64,000 nt of DNA from Streptomyces lienomycini (GCF_027947595.1 NZ_CP116257.1:4650001-4714000); one strand, 5' to 3'. Shown: positions 1 to 9,188, counted from the stretch's first letter. Numbers and translations: made by a program. The notes: a model not told the origin generated them from the letters alone.

Positions 1-1
1 C

Positions 2-196
2 GCGGGCGCCACCCGAGGCACGGTCGGCGAGAACATCGCCTGCGGCCAGCGCTCCCCCGCCGACGTCGTCGAGGGCTGGATGAACAGTCCCGGGCACCGC
101 GCCAACATCCTCAAGGCCGACTTCACCCACATCGGCGTCGGCCTGGCCGGCGGCGGCCGGGCGGGCACCTACTGGACGCAGCTCTTCGGCGGCTGA
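2..196 (+). CDS. CAP/SCP-domain secreted protein, C-terminal part
   Basis: The last 64 residues of a protein whose start lies before the window. The tail carries GENIACG followed by a GWMNSPGHRANIL motif and a terminal YWTQLFG strand, the signature end of CAP (SCP/PR-1) domains. In Streptomyces these are usually exported proteins with an N-terminal signal and a linker, but neither is visible here. The molecular function of bacterial CAP domains is poorly known. The family call is firm; the size and export are inferred. Confidence 0.85.
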   Translation, partial: AGATRGTVGENIACGQRSPADVVEGWMNSPGHRANILKADFTHIGVGLAGGGRAGTYWTQLFGG

Positions 197-254
197 AGGA
201 ACCCACCGGCACCCGATCTTGGCGGAACGGAACGCTCCGGGCCAGGATGCCGTC

Positions 255-932
255 ATGAAGGGTGACCTCTTTTCCAGTGAGCACATGGTCCAGCCCGCCA
301 CCGCGCCGGGCATGACCGTCGAGAACTCCAAATGCATCCGTTACGCGGTCAACGGCGAGATGCTCGCCCGGCAGGGCGCAATGATCGCCTACCGGGGCGG
401 TCTCCAGTTCGAGCGCAAGGGCCAGGGCGTGGGCGGCATGCTCAAGCGCGCGGTCACCGGGGAGGGGCTGCCCCTGATGGCGGTGAGCGGACAGGGCGAG
501 GCCTGGTTCGCGCACGAGGCGCAGAACTGCTTCATCGTCGAGGTCGAGCCCGGCGACGAGTTCACCGTCAACGGCCGCAACGTCCTGTGCTTCGACGCGT
601 CGCTGTCGTACCGCATCGCGACGGTGAAGGGCTCGGGCATCGCGGGCGGCGGACTGTTCAACAGCGTCTTCACCGGGCACGGCAGGCTGGGCCTGGTGTG
701 CGAGGGCAACCCGCTGGTCATCCCGGTCTCGCACCAGTACCCGGTGTACGTCGACACGGACGCGGTCGTGGGCTGGTCCGCGGGGCTCGCGACCTCCCTG
801 CACCGCTCGCAGTCGATCGGCTCGATGCTGCGCGGCGGCTCGGGGGAGGCCGTGCAGCTGGTGCTCCAGGGCGAGGGCTTCGTCGTCGTCCGGCCGAGCG
901 AGGCGACGCCGCAGAAGACGCAGCAGCACTGA
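255..932 (+). CDS. AIM24 family protein
   Basis: 225 residues, mostly beta-strand and glycine rich, of the AIM24/TIGR00266 family: an ENSKCIRYAVNGEMLARQGAMIAYRG opening region, a central FIVEVEPGDEF stretch and a repeated barrel-like half. The biochemical role in bacteria is unknown. I chose the ATG at 255, which has AGGA about eight bases upstream, over an in-frame TTG at 219. There is no signal peptide or membrane segment. It stands alone, followed by a dehydratase gene on the same strand after a gap of about 110 bases. Confidence 0.88.
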   Translation: MKGDLFSSEHMVQPATAPGMTVENSKCIRYAVNGEMLARQGAMIAYRGGLQFERKGQGVGGMLKRAVTGEGLPLMAVSGQGEAWFAHEAQNCFIVEVEPGDEFTVNGRNVLCFDASLSYRIATVKGSGIAGGGLFNSVFTGHGRLGLVCEGNPLVIPVSHQYPVYVDTDAVVGWSAGLATSLHRSQSIGSMLRGGSGEAVQLVLQGEGFVVVRPSEATPQKTQQH

Positions 933-1040
933 GCCCCCTCCCCTTCTTCCTGCCCCCGGGGTTCTTGTTGACCTTGGGGGCGTCGCGCGAAAGGGTGCGA
1001 CGGGGCGCGGATCACCGCCCGCGCCGGAAGGAAGACTGCC

Positions 1041-2000
1041 TTGATCGGGATCACCGAGATCGAAGCGGCGGCCGAGCGGATCGCCGGACATGTCGTACGC
1101 ACCCCGACCGTGCCGAGCCCGGGGCTGTCCGCGCTGCTCGGCGTCCCGGTCACGGCGAAGCTGGAGCTGCTCCAGCGCACGGGCTCGTTCAAGGCGCGCG
1201 GCGCGACGGCGAAGCTGCTGTCGCTGACCGAGGCCGAGCGGGCCGCCGGAGTCGTCGCGGTCAGCGGCGGCAACCACGGCATCGCGGTGGCGGTGATGGC
1301 CGCCGCTCTCGACGTGAAGGCCACGGTGGTCATGCCGCGCACGGCACCGGCCCGTTCCGTGGAGATCGCCGAGGAGGCGGGCGCGCTGGTGCGGCTCACC
1401 GACGGCATGGACAGCGCCTTCGCGCTGGTCACGCGGCTGCGTGAGGAGGGGCTGACTCTGGTCCACCCCTTCGACGACCCCGTGGTGATCGCGGGTCAGG
1501 GCACCGTGGGGCTGGAGTTCGCCGAGGACGCCTCGGACCTCACCGACGTGCTGGTGAGCATCGGGGGCGGCGGGCTGATCGCGGGCGTGGCGGCGGCGCT
1601 GCGGGCCCTGCGGCCCGGGGTGCGGGTCTGGGGCGTGGAGACGGAGGGCGCCGAGGCCATGTCCCGGGCGCTGGCGGCGGGCGGGCCGCTCGCGGTGCCC
1701 CTCTCCTCGATCGTCACCACGCTCAGCGCCCCGTCCGTCTCGCAGGTGACGTACGACCATGTGTCGGAGCTGGTCACCGAGGTGCTCGTGGTGCCGGACC
1801 GGGAGGCCGTCGAGGGTTCGCTGGCACTCGCCGAGCACGCCAAGGTGTGGACCGAGCCGGCCGCCGGCTGTCTGCTTCCGGCGGCCCGGCGCGTGGCGGA
1901 GCGGGTGGGGACCGATGCCCGGATCGGGCTCGTGGTGTGCGGGGGCAATAGCACGGTGGCCGACATGGCGGTGTGGGCGGACCGCTTCGGCCTGCGCTGA
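1041..2000 (+). CDS. Serine/threonine dehydratase (PLP-dependent)
   Basis: 319 residues with the fold-type II PLP enzyme layout: the Schiff-base lysine in GSFKARGA (K51), the SGGNHG phosphate and substrate loop near residue 77, a tetraglycine loop IGGGGLIAG near residue 174, and CGGN near the C-terminus. It should deaminate L-serine or L-threonine to the 2-oxo acid plus ammonia. There is no ACT domain, so it resembles the short catabolic type rather than the isoleucine-inhibited IlvA. The start is a TTG preceded by GGAAG. A strong hairpin follows the stop. Serine racemase activity is an alternative the sequence cannot exclude. Confidence 0.88.
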   Translation: MIGITEIEAAAERIAGHVVRTPTVPSPGLSALLGVPVTAKLELLQRTGSFKARGATAKLLSLTEAERAAGVVAVSGGNHGIAVAVMAAALDVKATVVMPRTAPARSVEIAEEAGALVRLTDGMDSAFALVTRLREEGLTLVHPFDDPVVIAGQGTVGLEFAEDASDLTDVLVSIGGGGLIAGVAAALRALRPGVRVWGVETEGAEAMSRALAAGGPLAVPLSSIVTTLSAPSVSQVTYDHVSELVTEVLVVPDREAVEGSLALAEHAKVWTEPAAGCLLPAARRVAERVGTDARIGLVVCGGNSTVADMAVWADRFGLR

Positions 2001-2045
2001 CGCCCCTCCCGCGCCGCCGACCGGCCGGGGCCCGAGCGTCTCGCC

Positions 2046-2075
2046 GCCGGCACCGGGCACGGCCCCGGTGCCGGC
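2046..2075 (+). terminator. 12-bp perfect hairpin after dehydratase
   Basis: GCCGGCACCGGG pairs perfectly with CCCGGTGCCGGC across a six-base loop, 45 bases after the dehydratase stop codon. There is no T-run, as is common for Streptomyces terminators. The rest of the roughly 215-base gap up to 2216 shows nothing else I recognise. Confidence 0.65.
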
Positions 2076-2216
2076 CGGCGCCGGGGGCGACGGGGACGAC
2101 GCCGCGGACGAGCGGGCGCCCGCCACCGTCCTCACCACCTTCCGGGAGGGCGCGGCCCGATCCCTTCCGCCTCGTTTCCCCCGTTTTCCCCCGGGGACGG
2201 CGGGGACTCGGCCGTC

Positions 2217-3194
2217 ATGGCACAGATCGGCTACACGATGATGACCGAGCAGGCCGGCCCGCGGGAACTCGTCGGGCATCTGGTGCGGGCCGAGGAGGTG
2301 GGGTTCGACTTCTCGGTGACGTCGGACCACTACTTCCCGTGGCTGCGCTCGCAGGGCCACGCGCCCTATGCCTGGAGCGTGCTGGGCGCCGCGGCGCAGG
2401 CGACCTCCCGCATCCCGCTGATGACGTACGTGACGTGTCCGACGTTCCGCTACCACCCGGCGGTGGTGGCGCAGAAGGCGGCGACGCTGCAGCTGCTGTC
2501 CGAGGGCCGGTTCCGGCTGGGGCTCGGCTCGGGCGAGAACCTCAACGAGCACGTGGTGGGCGGCGGCTGGCCGTCCGTCGACGTACGTCACGAGATGCTC
2601 CAGGAGGCCGTGGAGATCATCCGGGCCCTGTTCGAGGGCGGTCATGTGAACCACCGCGGCGCGCACTTCGACGTGGAGTCGGCCCGGCTGTGGGACCTGC
2701 CGGACAGCGCGCCGCCCATCGGTGTCGCCGTCTCCGGGGAGCGCTCCTGCAAGCTGGCCGGTGAGTTCGCCGACCTGGTGATCGCCACCGAGCCGAAGGC
2801 GGGACTGCTGGAGGCCTTCGACCGGCACGGCGGTGCGGGCAAGCCGCGCGTGGGCCAGCTGCCCGTCTCCTACGATCCCGACCGGGACACGGCGATCAGG
2901 CGGGCCCACTCCCAGTTCCGCTGGTTCGGCAGCGGCTGGAAGGTCAACTCCGAGCTGCCGCACCCGGACTCCTTCGACGCGGCCACCCAGTTCGTGACGC
3001 CCGACGACGTCGCCGAGTCCATCCCCTGCGGCGACGACCCGGACGCGTTCGTCGCGGCCGTGCGCCCCTATGTGGAGGCCGGTTTCACCGAGATCGCCCT
3101 GGTGCAGATCGGCGGCGAGTCCCAACCGGCCTTCCTGGACTGGTCGGAGAAGACCCTGCTGCCCGCGCTGCGGGAGGCGTTCGGCCGGGACTGA
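2217..3194 (+). CDS. LLM-class F420-dependent oxidoreductase
   Basis: 325 residues, TIM-barrel luciferase-like family. The opening (IGYTMMTEQAGPRELVGH), the VTSDHYFPW segment and LGSGENLNEHV match the F420-dependent glucose-6-phosphate dehydrogenase-like subgroup (TIGR03557). It would transfer hydride between an unknown substrate and cofactor F420; the substrate is not predictable. The ATG at 2217 is in the usual position for the family. It appears monocistronic, with ssgC starting about 90 bases downstream. Confidence 0.88.
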   Translation: MAQIGYTMMTEQAGPRELVGHLVRAEEVGFDFSVTSDHYFPWLRSQGHAPYAWSVLGAAAQATSRIPLMTYVTCPTFRYHPAVVAQKAATLQLLSEGRFRLGLGSGENLNEHVVGGGWPSVDVRHEMLQEAVEIIRALFEGGHVNHRGAHFDVESARLWDLPDSAPPIGVAVSGERSCKLAGEFADLVIATEPKAGLLEAFDRHGGAGKPRVGQLPVSYDPDRDTAIRRAHSQFRWFGSGWKVNSELPHPDSFDAATQFVTPDDVAESIPCGDDPDAFVAAVRPYVEAGFTEIALVQIGGESQPAFLDWSEKTLLPALREAFGRD

Positions 3195-3284
3195 GACCCG
3201 GCGACGCGCGAATCACCCGTCCGACTGAGCATCTTGCCGGTGGGCGGGTACTAGAGGGCTCTACGTCCATCCCCTGGAGGCCTC

Positions 3285-3713
3285 GTGAACACCGTCGTGC
3301 ACAAGACCCTGGTGGTGCAGCTGCAGGCGGGCGACACCGCCGACCGGTTCCCCGTGCTCGCCCACCTCGGATACGACGCGGCGGACCCCTTCGCCCTGAC
3401 CGTGGTCTTCAGCCACGACGGCCGGGTGCTGGCCCGCTGGACGCTGGACCGGGAGATGGTGGGCGAGGGGCTCACCCGACCGGTCGGCGTGGGCGACGTG
3501 CGGCTGCGGCCCGAGTCGCGGGGCATGTGGGACGAGCTGCGCGTCGAGCTGCTGGGCGACGACCGGGCCGACGGGGACCGTCATCGCGCCGTCGTGTTCG
3601 TGTGGGCCGCGGCCGTCGAGGCCTTCCTGCACGAGACGTACACGGTGGTCCGGCCCGGGGAGGAAGAGGTGAGCGTCGACGACTTCCTCGCCGAGCTGAC
3701 CGCCGAGGGCTGA
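3285..3713 (+). CDS. ssgC: SsgA-like sporulation/cell-division protein (SALP)
   Basis: 142 residues of the Streptomyces-specific SsgA family. It opens with the HKTLVVQLQ strand and contains FALTVVFSHDGRVLARWTLDREM, RPVGVGDVRLRP and the FL..T..VVPPGEE-like end (FLHETYTVVRPGEEE). SALPs direct septum formation and peptidoglycan processing during sporulation. The GTG start has a clear GGAGG seven bases upstream. The symbol ssgC rests on my recollection that S. coelicolor ssgC lies a few genes from clpP3/clpP4; another paralogue cannot be excluded. Upstream lies a GGGTACTAG element that could be part of a promoter. Confidence 0.87.
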   Translation: MNTVVHKTLVVQLQAGDTADRFPVLAHLGYDAADPFALTVVFSHDGRVLARWTLDREMVGEGLTRPVGVGDVRLRPESRGMWDELRVELLGDDRADGDRHRAVVFVWAAAVEAFLHETYTVVRPGEEEVSVDDFLAELTAEG

Positions 3714-3734
3714 GGGCCGCCGGGGCGCGGTCCC

Positions 3735-4244
3735 TCAGCGGGCCGTGTGGCGGTACCGGGTCCACAGGGGGATCCCGAACCAGCACAGCAGGTACCAGAG
3801 CACCACGCCGGTGACGAGGTAGGGCACGAAGCCGTCGTGGGTCGCGACGCGCAGGATCAGCAGCAGCGAGCAGGCCGTCGTGGCGAGCAGCAGCACCAGG
3901 CCGAGCACGGTCAGCCGGGACGCCCACCGCACCGCCTGGGGCTTCACCCGCCGTCCGGAGACGAGGCGGTGCAGGGACACCGGCCCGATCAGGGCACCGG
4001 TCGTCACGGCGCCGAGAACCACGGTGATCAGGTAGATCGTCTGATCGGTCTCCGAGAGCTGCTCGTACTTCGGCTGGAACACGACCGTGAGCAGGAAGCC
4101 GAACAGGATCTGCACGCCCATCTGGGCGACGCGGACCTCCTGGATCAGCTCCGTCCACATCCGGTCGGCCCGCTCCTCCTCGGTCTCGTTGCGCCCCCTG
4201 CGCCGGCCCGAGCCCTCAGCCGGTTCCGAGTCCGAGTGCACCAC
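3735..4244 (-). CDS. DUF6328-type small membrane protein
   Basis: 169 residues with a charged, Glu/Arg-rich N-terminus followed by about four hydrophobic helices (near residues 42-60, 70-95, 108-130 and 140-155). The MGVQILFGFLLTVVFQPKY and LITVVLGAVTTGALIGPVSLHRL segments match a conserved actinobacterial membrane family of unknown function. It converges with ssgC, leaving 21 bases between the stops. Confidence 0.8.
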   Translation of the reverse strand: MVHSDSEPAEGSGRRRGRNETEEERADRMWTELIQEVRVAQMGVQILFGFLLTVVFQPKYEQLSETDQTIYLITVVLGAVTTGALIGPVSLHRLVSGRRVKPQAVRWASRLTVLGLVLLLATTACSLLLILRVATHDGFVPYLVTGVVLWYLLCWFGIPLWTRYRHTAR

Positions 4245-4399
4245 GTCTTCCTCCCGGTGGCCGTCGCCTGCGATCCCCTTCCCTCTTCCCGCGATCCCGG
4301 TACTCAGGCGCGGGGCCGGGACGGCGACGCCCGGTTTGGGTGATCGGGGCGGGGTTACACGGGCCGGGACCGACCCAGGCGCGGCAAGGAAGGCGAAGG

Positions 4400-4744
4400 A
4401 TGTCCGAGACTCAGCTCACCGTGACGCTCGACGGCGGGGGGATCGACGACGCGCGGGCGATCGTCCGCGCACTGGAGGGCGTCTTCGGGACGCCCGACGG
4501 CCTGCCCACCGACGAGGGGGCGACGGTGCGTACCGCGACCTTCGACTCCCCGAACGCCCCGCGGGCGGCCTCGGCCCCGGCGACGGGCGGGGCGCTGTCC
4601 GCGCCGGTGACGGTCACCGTCCAGGGCACGCCGCAGGCGGTGGAGGCGGCCGGCGAGACGCTGTCCCGCGCCTTCACCACGCGGAACGAGGGGGCGGCCT
4701 CCGGCGACCAGGAGCGGGAACGGCAGTTGCTCCTGGTGCCGTGA
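4400..4744 (+). CDS. Hypothetical protein, EACC1-like outline
   Basis: 114 residues, ATG at 4400 with GGAAGGCGAAGG just upstream; an in-frame GTG-type start at 4340 has no ribosome site. The layout is a short beta-strand, a helix ending VFG, a Pro/Ala/Thr linker, then VTVTVQGTPQAVEAAGETL, roughly like small effector-associated constant components that accompany death-like or peptidase systems. I see no such partner beside it. The resemblance is weak, so the function is unknown. Confidence 0.7.
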   Translation: MSETQLTVTLDGGGIDDARAIVRALEGVFGTPDGLPTDEGATVRTATFDSPNAPRAASAPATGGALSAPVTVTVQGTPQAVEAAGETLSRAFTTRNEGAASGDQERERQLLLVP

Positions 4745-4771
4745 GGCCGGAACCCGCTGTCTGCGGGCCGC

Positions 4772-5755
4772 CTACCAGCGGCCCTCGACCTGGTCCTTGA
4801 CGCGGCGGTCGTAGAGGTCGCGGATCGCGGCGAGGGTGGCGTCGGACAGCTCCGGCAGCCGGGCCGCCTCCGTGTTGGCGCGGGCCTGCTGGGGCGACCG
4901 GGCACCGGGGATCACGCTCGTCACGCCGGGCTGCTGGACGATCCAGCGCAGCGCCAGTTGGGCCGGGGTGTATCCCTCGGGGGCGAGCGCGGCGAACTCG
5001 GCGGCGGCCTCCACTCCGGTGGCGAAGTCGACGCCGGAGAAGGTCTCGCCCTGGTCGAAGGCCTCGCCGTGCCGGTTGAAGTTCCGGTGGTCGTTCGCGG
5101 CGAAGACGGTGTCCTTGGTGTACTTGCCGGTCAGCAGGCCGGACGCCAGCGGCACCCGGGCGATGATGCCGACGCCCGCCTCGCGGGCCGCGGGCAGGAC
5201 CTCGCGCAGGGGCTTCATGCGGAACGGGTTGAGGATGATCTGGACGCTCGCCACGTTCGGCCGGGCGATCGCGGTGAGGGCCTCCTCGCAGGTCTCGACG
5301 CTGACGCCGTACGCGGCGACGCGCTCCTCCTCGACGAGGGTGTCCAGGGCGTCGAACACCTCGTCGCTGGAGTAGACGGCCGTCGGCGGGCAGTGCAGCT
5401 GCACCAGGTCGACGCGGTCGACGCCGAGGTTGCGGCGGGAGCGGTCGTTCCATTCCCGGAAGTTGTCCAGGACGTAGTTCTGCGGGATCTGGTCGACCCG
5501 GCGGCCCATCTTGGTGGCGACCAGCACGTGCAGGTCGGGCCTGCTCGCGAGGAAGGTCGCGATGGTCTGCTCGCTGCGGCCGTCGCCGTAGACGTCCGCC
5601 GTGTCGAAGAAGGTCACCCCCGACTCGGCCGCCGCCTCCAGTACCGCGAGGGCTTCCTTGTCGTCGACGTCTCCCCAGTCGGCGCCCAGTTGCCAGGTGC
5701 CGAGGCCGATGACCGACGCGTGCTGGTCCGACCTGTCGAAAGTGCGCTCGTCCAT
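4772..5755 (-). CDS. Aldo/keto reductase
   Basis: 327 residues with the complete AKR tetrad: D51 and Y56 in FFDTADVYGDGRSE, K82 in VATKMGRR and H121 in VQLHCPP. The C-terminal NADPH-binding part reads VTSVIPGARSPQQARANTEA. It reduces carbonyls with NADPH; the substrate is unknown. It is head-to-tail with the upstream monooxygenase gene on the same strand, with only 12 bases between that gene's stop and this ATG, so co-transcription is likely. Confidence 0.9.
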   Translation of the reverse strand: MDERTFDRSDQHASVIGLGTWQLGADWGDVDDKEALAVLEAAAESGVTFFDTADVYGDGRSEQTIATFLASRPDLHVLVATKMGRRVDQIPQNYVLDNFREWNDRSRRNLGVDRVDLVQLHCPPTAVYSSDEVFDALDTLVEEERVAAYGVSVETCEEALTAIARPNVASVQIILNPFRMKPLREVLPAAREAGVGIIARVPLASGLLTGKYTKDTVFAANDHRNFNRHGEAFDQGETFSGVDFATGVEAAAEFAALAPEGYTPAQLALRWIVQQPGVTSVIPGARSPQQARANTEAARLPELSDATLAAIRDLYDRRVKDQVEGRW

Positions 5756-5767
5756 GGCGTCAGTGTG

Positions 5768-7027
5768 TCATCCGCGGTGCGCGGGCACCGCGTCGGGACG
5801 CCCGCGGCGCCCCGGTCCCCCGTCGGCGTCGAGCCTGCGCGCCTGGACCGTGCGCGCGACGACCGGCCCCAGCCTGCGCTTGAGCCGGCGCAGCGTCTCC
5901 AGCCGGCCGGCCGCCCGGTCGAGCCGGTGGTACAGGCGGGGCGGGAGATACGGCAGCAGCGGCGAGTGGCGCTGGCCGAGCAGGGCGAACATCTGCTCGG
6001 GCGGCAGGCGGATGTAGCGGGGCAGGTTCTCGTACCACTGGGCGCTGAGCCGGGCCGCGCTCTGCACCGGCAGCAGGGCGGCCCGGCGTTCGCGTTCGTA
6101 GTGGGCGAGGGCGTCCGGGAGGCCGGCCCGCTCGTGCAGCGTCGCGGCCAGCGTCATGGCGTCCTCCAGGGCCAGCGTGGTGCCGGCGCCGATGGAGTAG
6201 TGCGTGGTGTGGGCGGCGTCGCCGAGCAGGACGAGGTTGCCGCGGGACCAGGTGCGGTTGGTGACGGTGCGGAAGGTGCGCCACGGGGTGCCGGCCCGGC
6301 CGGAGGGCCGCGCGGTGAGCGGGTGTCCGTCCAGCACGTCGGCGAAGAGCTTCTCCAGCAGGACCAGTCCCTCGGCCTCGTCGGCCCGGTCCAGGCCCAG
6401 GCCGGTCCAGGTCCCGGGCGCGCACTCGACGACGCAGGTGCTGCCTTCCGGGCCGAAGCCGTAGCCGTACGCCCAGATCCAGCCGTGGTCGGTCTCGGTG
6501 AAGGCGAAGGTGAAGGCGTCGAAGACCTTGGTGGTGCCGAGCCACACGTAGGGGTCGCGGCCGCCCGCGATGTCGGTGCCGAAGTGGCCGGCGTGGTGGG
6601 TGCGCAGGGCGCTGCCCGCCCCGTCGGCCGCCACCACGAGGTCGGCGTCGGGTGGGTTGGCCCCGGTGACCGGGTGCTCGAACTCCAGGCGTACGCCCAG
6701 CTCGCGGGCGCGTGCGGCGAGGATCGCGAGGAGCCGGTGGCGGCCGATGCCGAAGCCCTCGTCGCCGTGGTGCCGGGTGGCCAGGTCGCCCACGTGGGCG
6801 ACGCCGTCGCGCCAGCGCACGGAGTGCTCCTCGATGGTGCGCGCGGACCCGGGGTCGTGTTCCTGGAGCCGGTCGAGCAGCCCGCGCCAGTAGGTGACGC
6901 CCCAGCCGTAGGTGGAGCCCTCCGGGTCGCGTTCGTACACGGTGACGTCGTGGGACGGGTCCTGCCGCTTCAGCAGGATCGACAGATACAGACCGGCGGG
7001 TCCACCGCCGACGCAGGCGACCTTCAC
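5768..7027 (-). CDS. FAD-dependent aromatic monooxygenase
   Basis: 419 residues. Residues 1-20 form the FAD Rossmann site (MKVACVGGGPAGLYLSILLK), an ERDPEGSTYGWGV segment follows, and the second FAD motif is NLVLLGDAAHTTHYSIGAGT near residue 275. The opening closely resembles salicylyl-CoA or 2-aminobenzoyl-CoA hydroxylases rather than general UbiH proteins. The GTG at 7027 is chosen because the Rossmann strand starts immediately; another GTG lies two codons upstream. The reading frame runs on upstream without a stop, which is only a high-GC artefact. It is probably in an operon with the aldo/keto reductase downstream. Confidence 0.87.
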   Translation of the reverse strand: MKVACVGGGPAGLYLSILLKRQDPSHDVTVYERDPEGSTYGWGVTYWRGLLDRLQEHDPGSARTIEEHSVRWRDGVAHVGDLATRHHGDEGFGIGRHRLLAILAARARELGVRLEFEHPVTGANPPDADLVVAADGAGSALRTHHAGHFGTDIAGGRDPYVWLGTTKVFDAFTFAFTETDHGWIWAYGYGFGPEGSTCVVECAPGTWTGLGLDRADEAEGLVLLEKLFADVLDGHPLTARPSGRAGTPWRTFRTVTNRTWSRGNLVLLGDAAHTTHYSIGAGTTLALEDAMTLAATLHERAGLPDALAHYERERRAALLPVQSAARLSAQWYENLPRYIRLPPEQMFALLGQRHSPLLPYLPPRLYHRLDRAAGRLETLRRLKRRLGPVVARTVQARRLDADGGPGRRGRPDAVPAHRG

Positions 7028-7125
7028 ACACACCCCTGATATGTACTCAAAACGGTCATTCGGGACCGCAGAGTAACAAGGGAGAGGCGCCTGGCCGGTG
7101 CTACACGACCGTGGGCCCGGCGTGG

Positions 7126-7830
7126 TTACCCGGCGGCCACCGTGCGGCACTCCGGGTGGCCCCAGCCCTGGTCGTTCTTGGCGATGGGCTCTCCGGCCGC
7201 GTAGGGGCGGCCGCACAGGCAGCGGCCGGGGAACTTCGCCTTGATGGTGCGTGCCGAGGAGCCGCCGCTCTTGCGGGCCGGGCCCGAGGAGCCCCGGCGC
7301 GGCGCCTTCCGGGCCGCGGGGACGTCCGGCGCCGGCGGCGGCTCCGGGGAGCCGAGGCCGCTGCCCGCGGCCTCCTGGACGACGGCCGCCTGGCTGGCGG
7401 CGCGGTCGGCGAAGTCGTTGAGCCGGTCGCCGTCGACCTGGTGGGCGGGCACGTAGCGGAACTCGACCGAGCGGCCGTCGAGCAGTTCGTCGATGCGTAC
7501 GACGAGTTCCTGGTTGGCGACGGGCTTGCCCGCGGCCGTCTTCCAGCCGTTGCGCTTCCAGCCGGGCAGCCAGGTGGTGACGGCCTTCATGGCGTACTGC
7601 GAGTCCATGCGGACCTCGAGCGGCACCTCGGGGTCGGTCGACGCCAGCAGGCGCTCCAGCGCCGTCAGTTCGGCGATGTTGTTGGTGGCCCTGCCCAGCG
7701 GGCCGGACTCCCAGCGGACCGGTGTCTCCGACGCGTCGGCGACCACCCAGGCCCAGCCGGCCGGACCCGGGTTTCCCTTCGAAGCCCCGTCGCACGCGGC
7801 CACCACTCGTTCACGCATGCGCTCGATCAT
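7126..7830 (-). CDS. rnhA: Ribonuclease HI with C-terminal Cys-rich module
   Basis: 234 residues. Residues 8-150 are an RNase HI domain with all four acidic metal ligands: D14 (ACDGASKGNPGPAG), E54 (NNIAELTAL), D76 (RMDSQYAM) and D142 (NDFADRAA), plus the VPAHQVDGD region. It cleaves RNA in RNA-DNA hybrids. A Pro/Ala/Arg linker (150-195) leads to a 40-residue tail with CLCGRPY and GWGHPEC, a possible zinc-binding knuckle not present in E. coli RNase HI. The first Met is used; a second Met four codons in is equally possible. Confidence 0.9.
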   Translation of the reverse strand: MIERMRERVVAACDGASKGNPGPAGWAWVVADASETPVRWESGPLGRATNNIAELTALERLLASTDPEVPLEVRMDSQYAMKAVTTWLPGWKRNGWKTAAGKPVANQELVVRIDELLDGRSVEFRYVPAHQVDGDRLNDFADRAASQAAVVQEAAGSGLGSPEPPPAPDVPAARKAPRRGSSGPARKSGGSSARTIKAKFPGRCLCGRPYAAGEPIAKNDQGWGHPECRTVAAG

Positions 7831-7861
7831 GCCATGGTCCGGCCGGGTGTCCGGACGGGGT

Positions 7862-8659
7862 TCAGGGGACCTCCGTGACCTTCGGCATCTCCCCTTCGGT
7901 CGTCGTGGTGTCGATCACCGAGAAGCTCGCGCCCTGCGGGTCGCTCAGTGCCGCGAACCGGCCGAACGGCGTGGTGACCGGGCCGAACCTCAGGACACCG
8001 CCGAGCTCGGTGGCGCGGGCCACGGCGTCGTCGCAGTCGCCGACGGCGAAGTAGACGTTGATGTGGGGCGGCGCCTCGGGCGGGAAGTCGTCCGTCATGG
8101 CCAGGCGGCCCAGGACGGTGCGGTCGCCGAGGTCGAAGACGCGGAAGTCCACCTGGTCGTCCCGCATCTGCCGGGACATGTAGGGGAAGACCGCGGGGAA
8201 GAAGGCGTCCGACTTCCCGGGCTCGCGGGTGAAGACCTCGGCCCAGCAGTAGGCGCCGGGCTCGGCGGTCGCCTCGAAGCCCTCGTGGGCGTCGCCCTGC
8301 CAGACGCCGAAGACGACGCCGCTCGGGTCCCGGGCCAGGCACATGGTGCCGAAGTCCCCGACCCGCATCGGCTCCAGGAGCAGCTCGCCGCCTGCGTCGC
8401 GGATCCGTCCGGCGGTCGCCGCCGCGTCCGGGGACGCGAAGTACAGGCACCACTGGGACCGGTCCTCGTGCCCGGGCGGCGGCGGGACCACGGCGGCCAC
8501 CGCCTTGCCGTCCGCGTAGCACTGGGTGTAGTCGCCGTACTCCGACGACGACTCGCCGAAGGTCCAGCCGAGGACGCCGCCGTAGAAGCGCTTGGCTCCC
8601 TCGACGTCCGTGAACATCGCGTCGGCCCAGCAAGGGGCCCCTTCCGGTGATACGGCCAT
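7862..8659 (-). CDS. Tandem VOC (glyoxalase-like) protein
   Basis: 265 residues made of two vicinal-oxygen-chelate halves. The first begins [27 protein letters not shown] and the second [23 protein letters not shown]; the C-terminus has [20 protein letters not shown]. This two-domain form resembles Cfp30B-like proteins often called 27-kDa antigens. The chemistry is unknown. It shares strand with the PhnB-like gene just upstream (46 bases apart) and may form a unit with it. Confidence 0.86.
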   Translation of the reverse strand: MAVSPEGAPCWADAMFTDVEGAKRFYGGVLGWTFGESSSEYGDYTQCYADGKAVAAVVPPPPGHEDRSQWCLYFASPDAAATAGRIRDAGGELLLEPMRVGDFGTMCLARDPSGVVFGVWQGDAHEGFEATAEPGAYCWAEVFTREPGKSDAFFPAVFPYMSRQMRDDQVDFRVFDLGDRTVLGRLAMTDDFPPEAPPHINVYFAVGDCDDAVARATELGGVLRFGPVTTPFGRFAALSDPQGASFSVIDTTTTEGEMPKVTEVP

Positions 8660-8705
8660 GGCTGCCGCCTCCTGTGCGGGCGTGGTGGTGCGGGTGGGGC
8701 GCGGG

Positions 8706-9188
8706 TCACTCCCCGGCGTACGCCTGTTCCAGCGCGGCGATGTCGAGCTTGCGCATCGACATCATGGCCTTGTTGGCGCGCGCCACCTTCGCGGGATCCG
8801 GGTCGCGGAACATCTCCTCCAGCCTCCTCGGGACGACCTGCCAGGACACGCCGAACCTGTCCTTGAGCCAGCCGCAGGGGCCGTGCTCGCCGCCGCCCTC
8901 GGTGAGCCTCGACCAGTAGTGGTCGACCTCCTCCTGGTCCTCGCAGCCGATCTGGAAGGAGATCGCCTCGTTGAACCTGAACTGCGGGCCGCCGTTGAGG
9001 CCCACGAACTTCTGGCCGTTGGCCGTGAACTCGACGGTGAGCACGCTGCCCGCGGGCTGGTACGACCCCTCCGGGTAGCGGGTGACGGCGCCGACGCCGG
9101 AGTTCTTGAAGAGGGAGACGTAGAAGTGGGCGGCCTCCTCGGCATCGCCGTCGAACCACAGGCACGTGGTGAATCCGTCGGTGCTCAT
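8706..9188 (-). CDS. PhnB-like VOC family protein
   Basis: 160 residues. [24 protein letters not shown] at the start and [13 protein letters not shown] near the middle mark the PhnB/3-demethylubiquinone-methyltransferase-like group of VOC proteins, which are in fact of unknown activity. The ATG at 9188 is chosen over an in-frame upstream start because a textbook GGAGG precedes it. The region upstream is shared with clpP3 on the other strand, so the divergent promoters lie close together. Confidence 0.87.
   Translation of the reverse strand: MSTDGFTTCLWFDGDAEEAAHFYVSLFKNSGVGAVTRYPEGSYQPAGSVLTVEFTANGQKFVGLNGGPQFRFNEAISFQIGCEDQEEVDHYWSRLTEGGGEHGPCGWLKDRFGVSWQVVPRRLEEMFRDPDPAKVARANKAMMSMRKLDIAALEQAYAGE

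Noticed and set aside
123..3125. A 1000-codon open frame on the minus strand
   Set aside because: It lies opposite the AIM24, dehydratase and F420 oxidoreductase genes, has Arg/His/Pro-rich low-complexity translation, and no domain. It is a mirror frame of high-GC coding DNA.
3234..3251. SigB-type promoter (GGGTAC) before ssgC
   Set aside because: A GGGTACTAG is present, but no -35 element fits at 14-16 bases, so I do not call it.
4958..7039. A 693-codon plus-strand frame
   Set aside because: It is antisense to the aldo/keto reductase and FAD monooxygenase, both with clear motifs. The translation is Gly/Val/Arg biased with no family.
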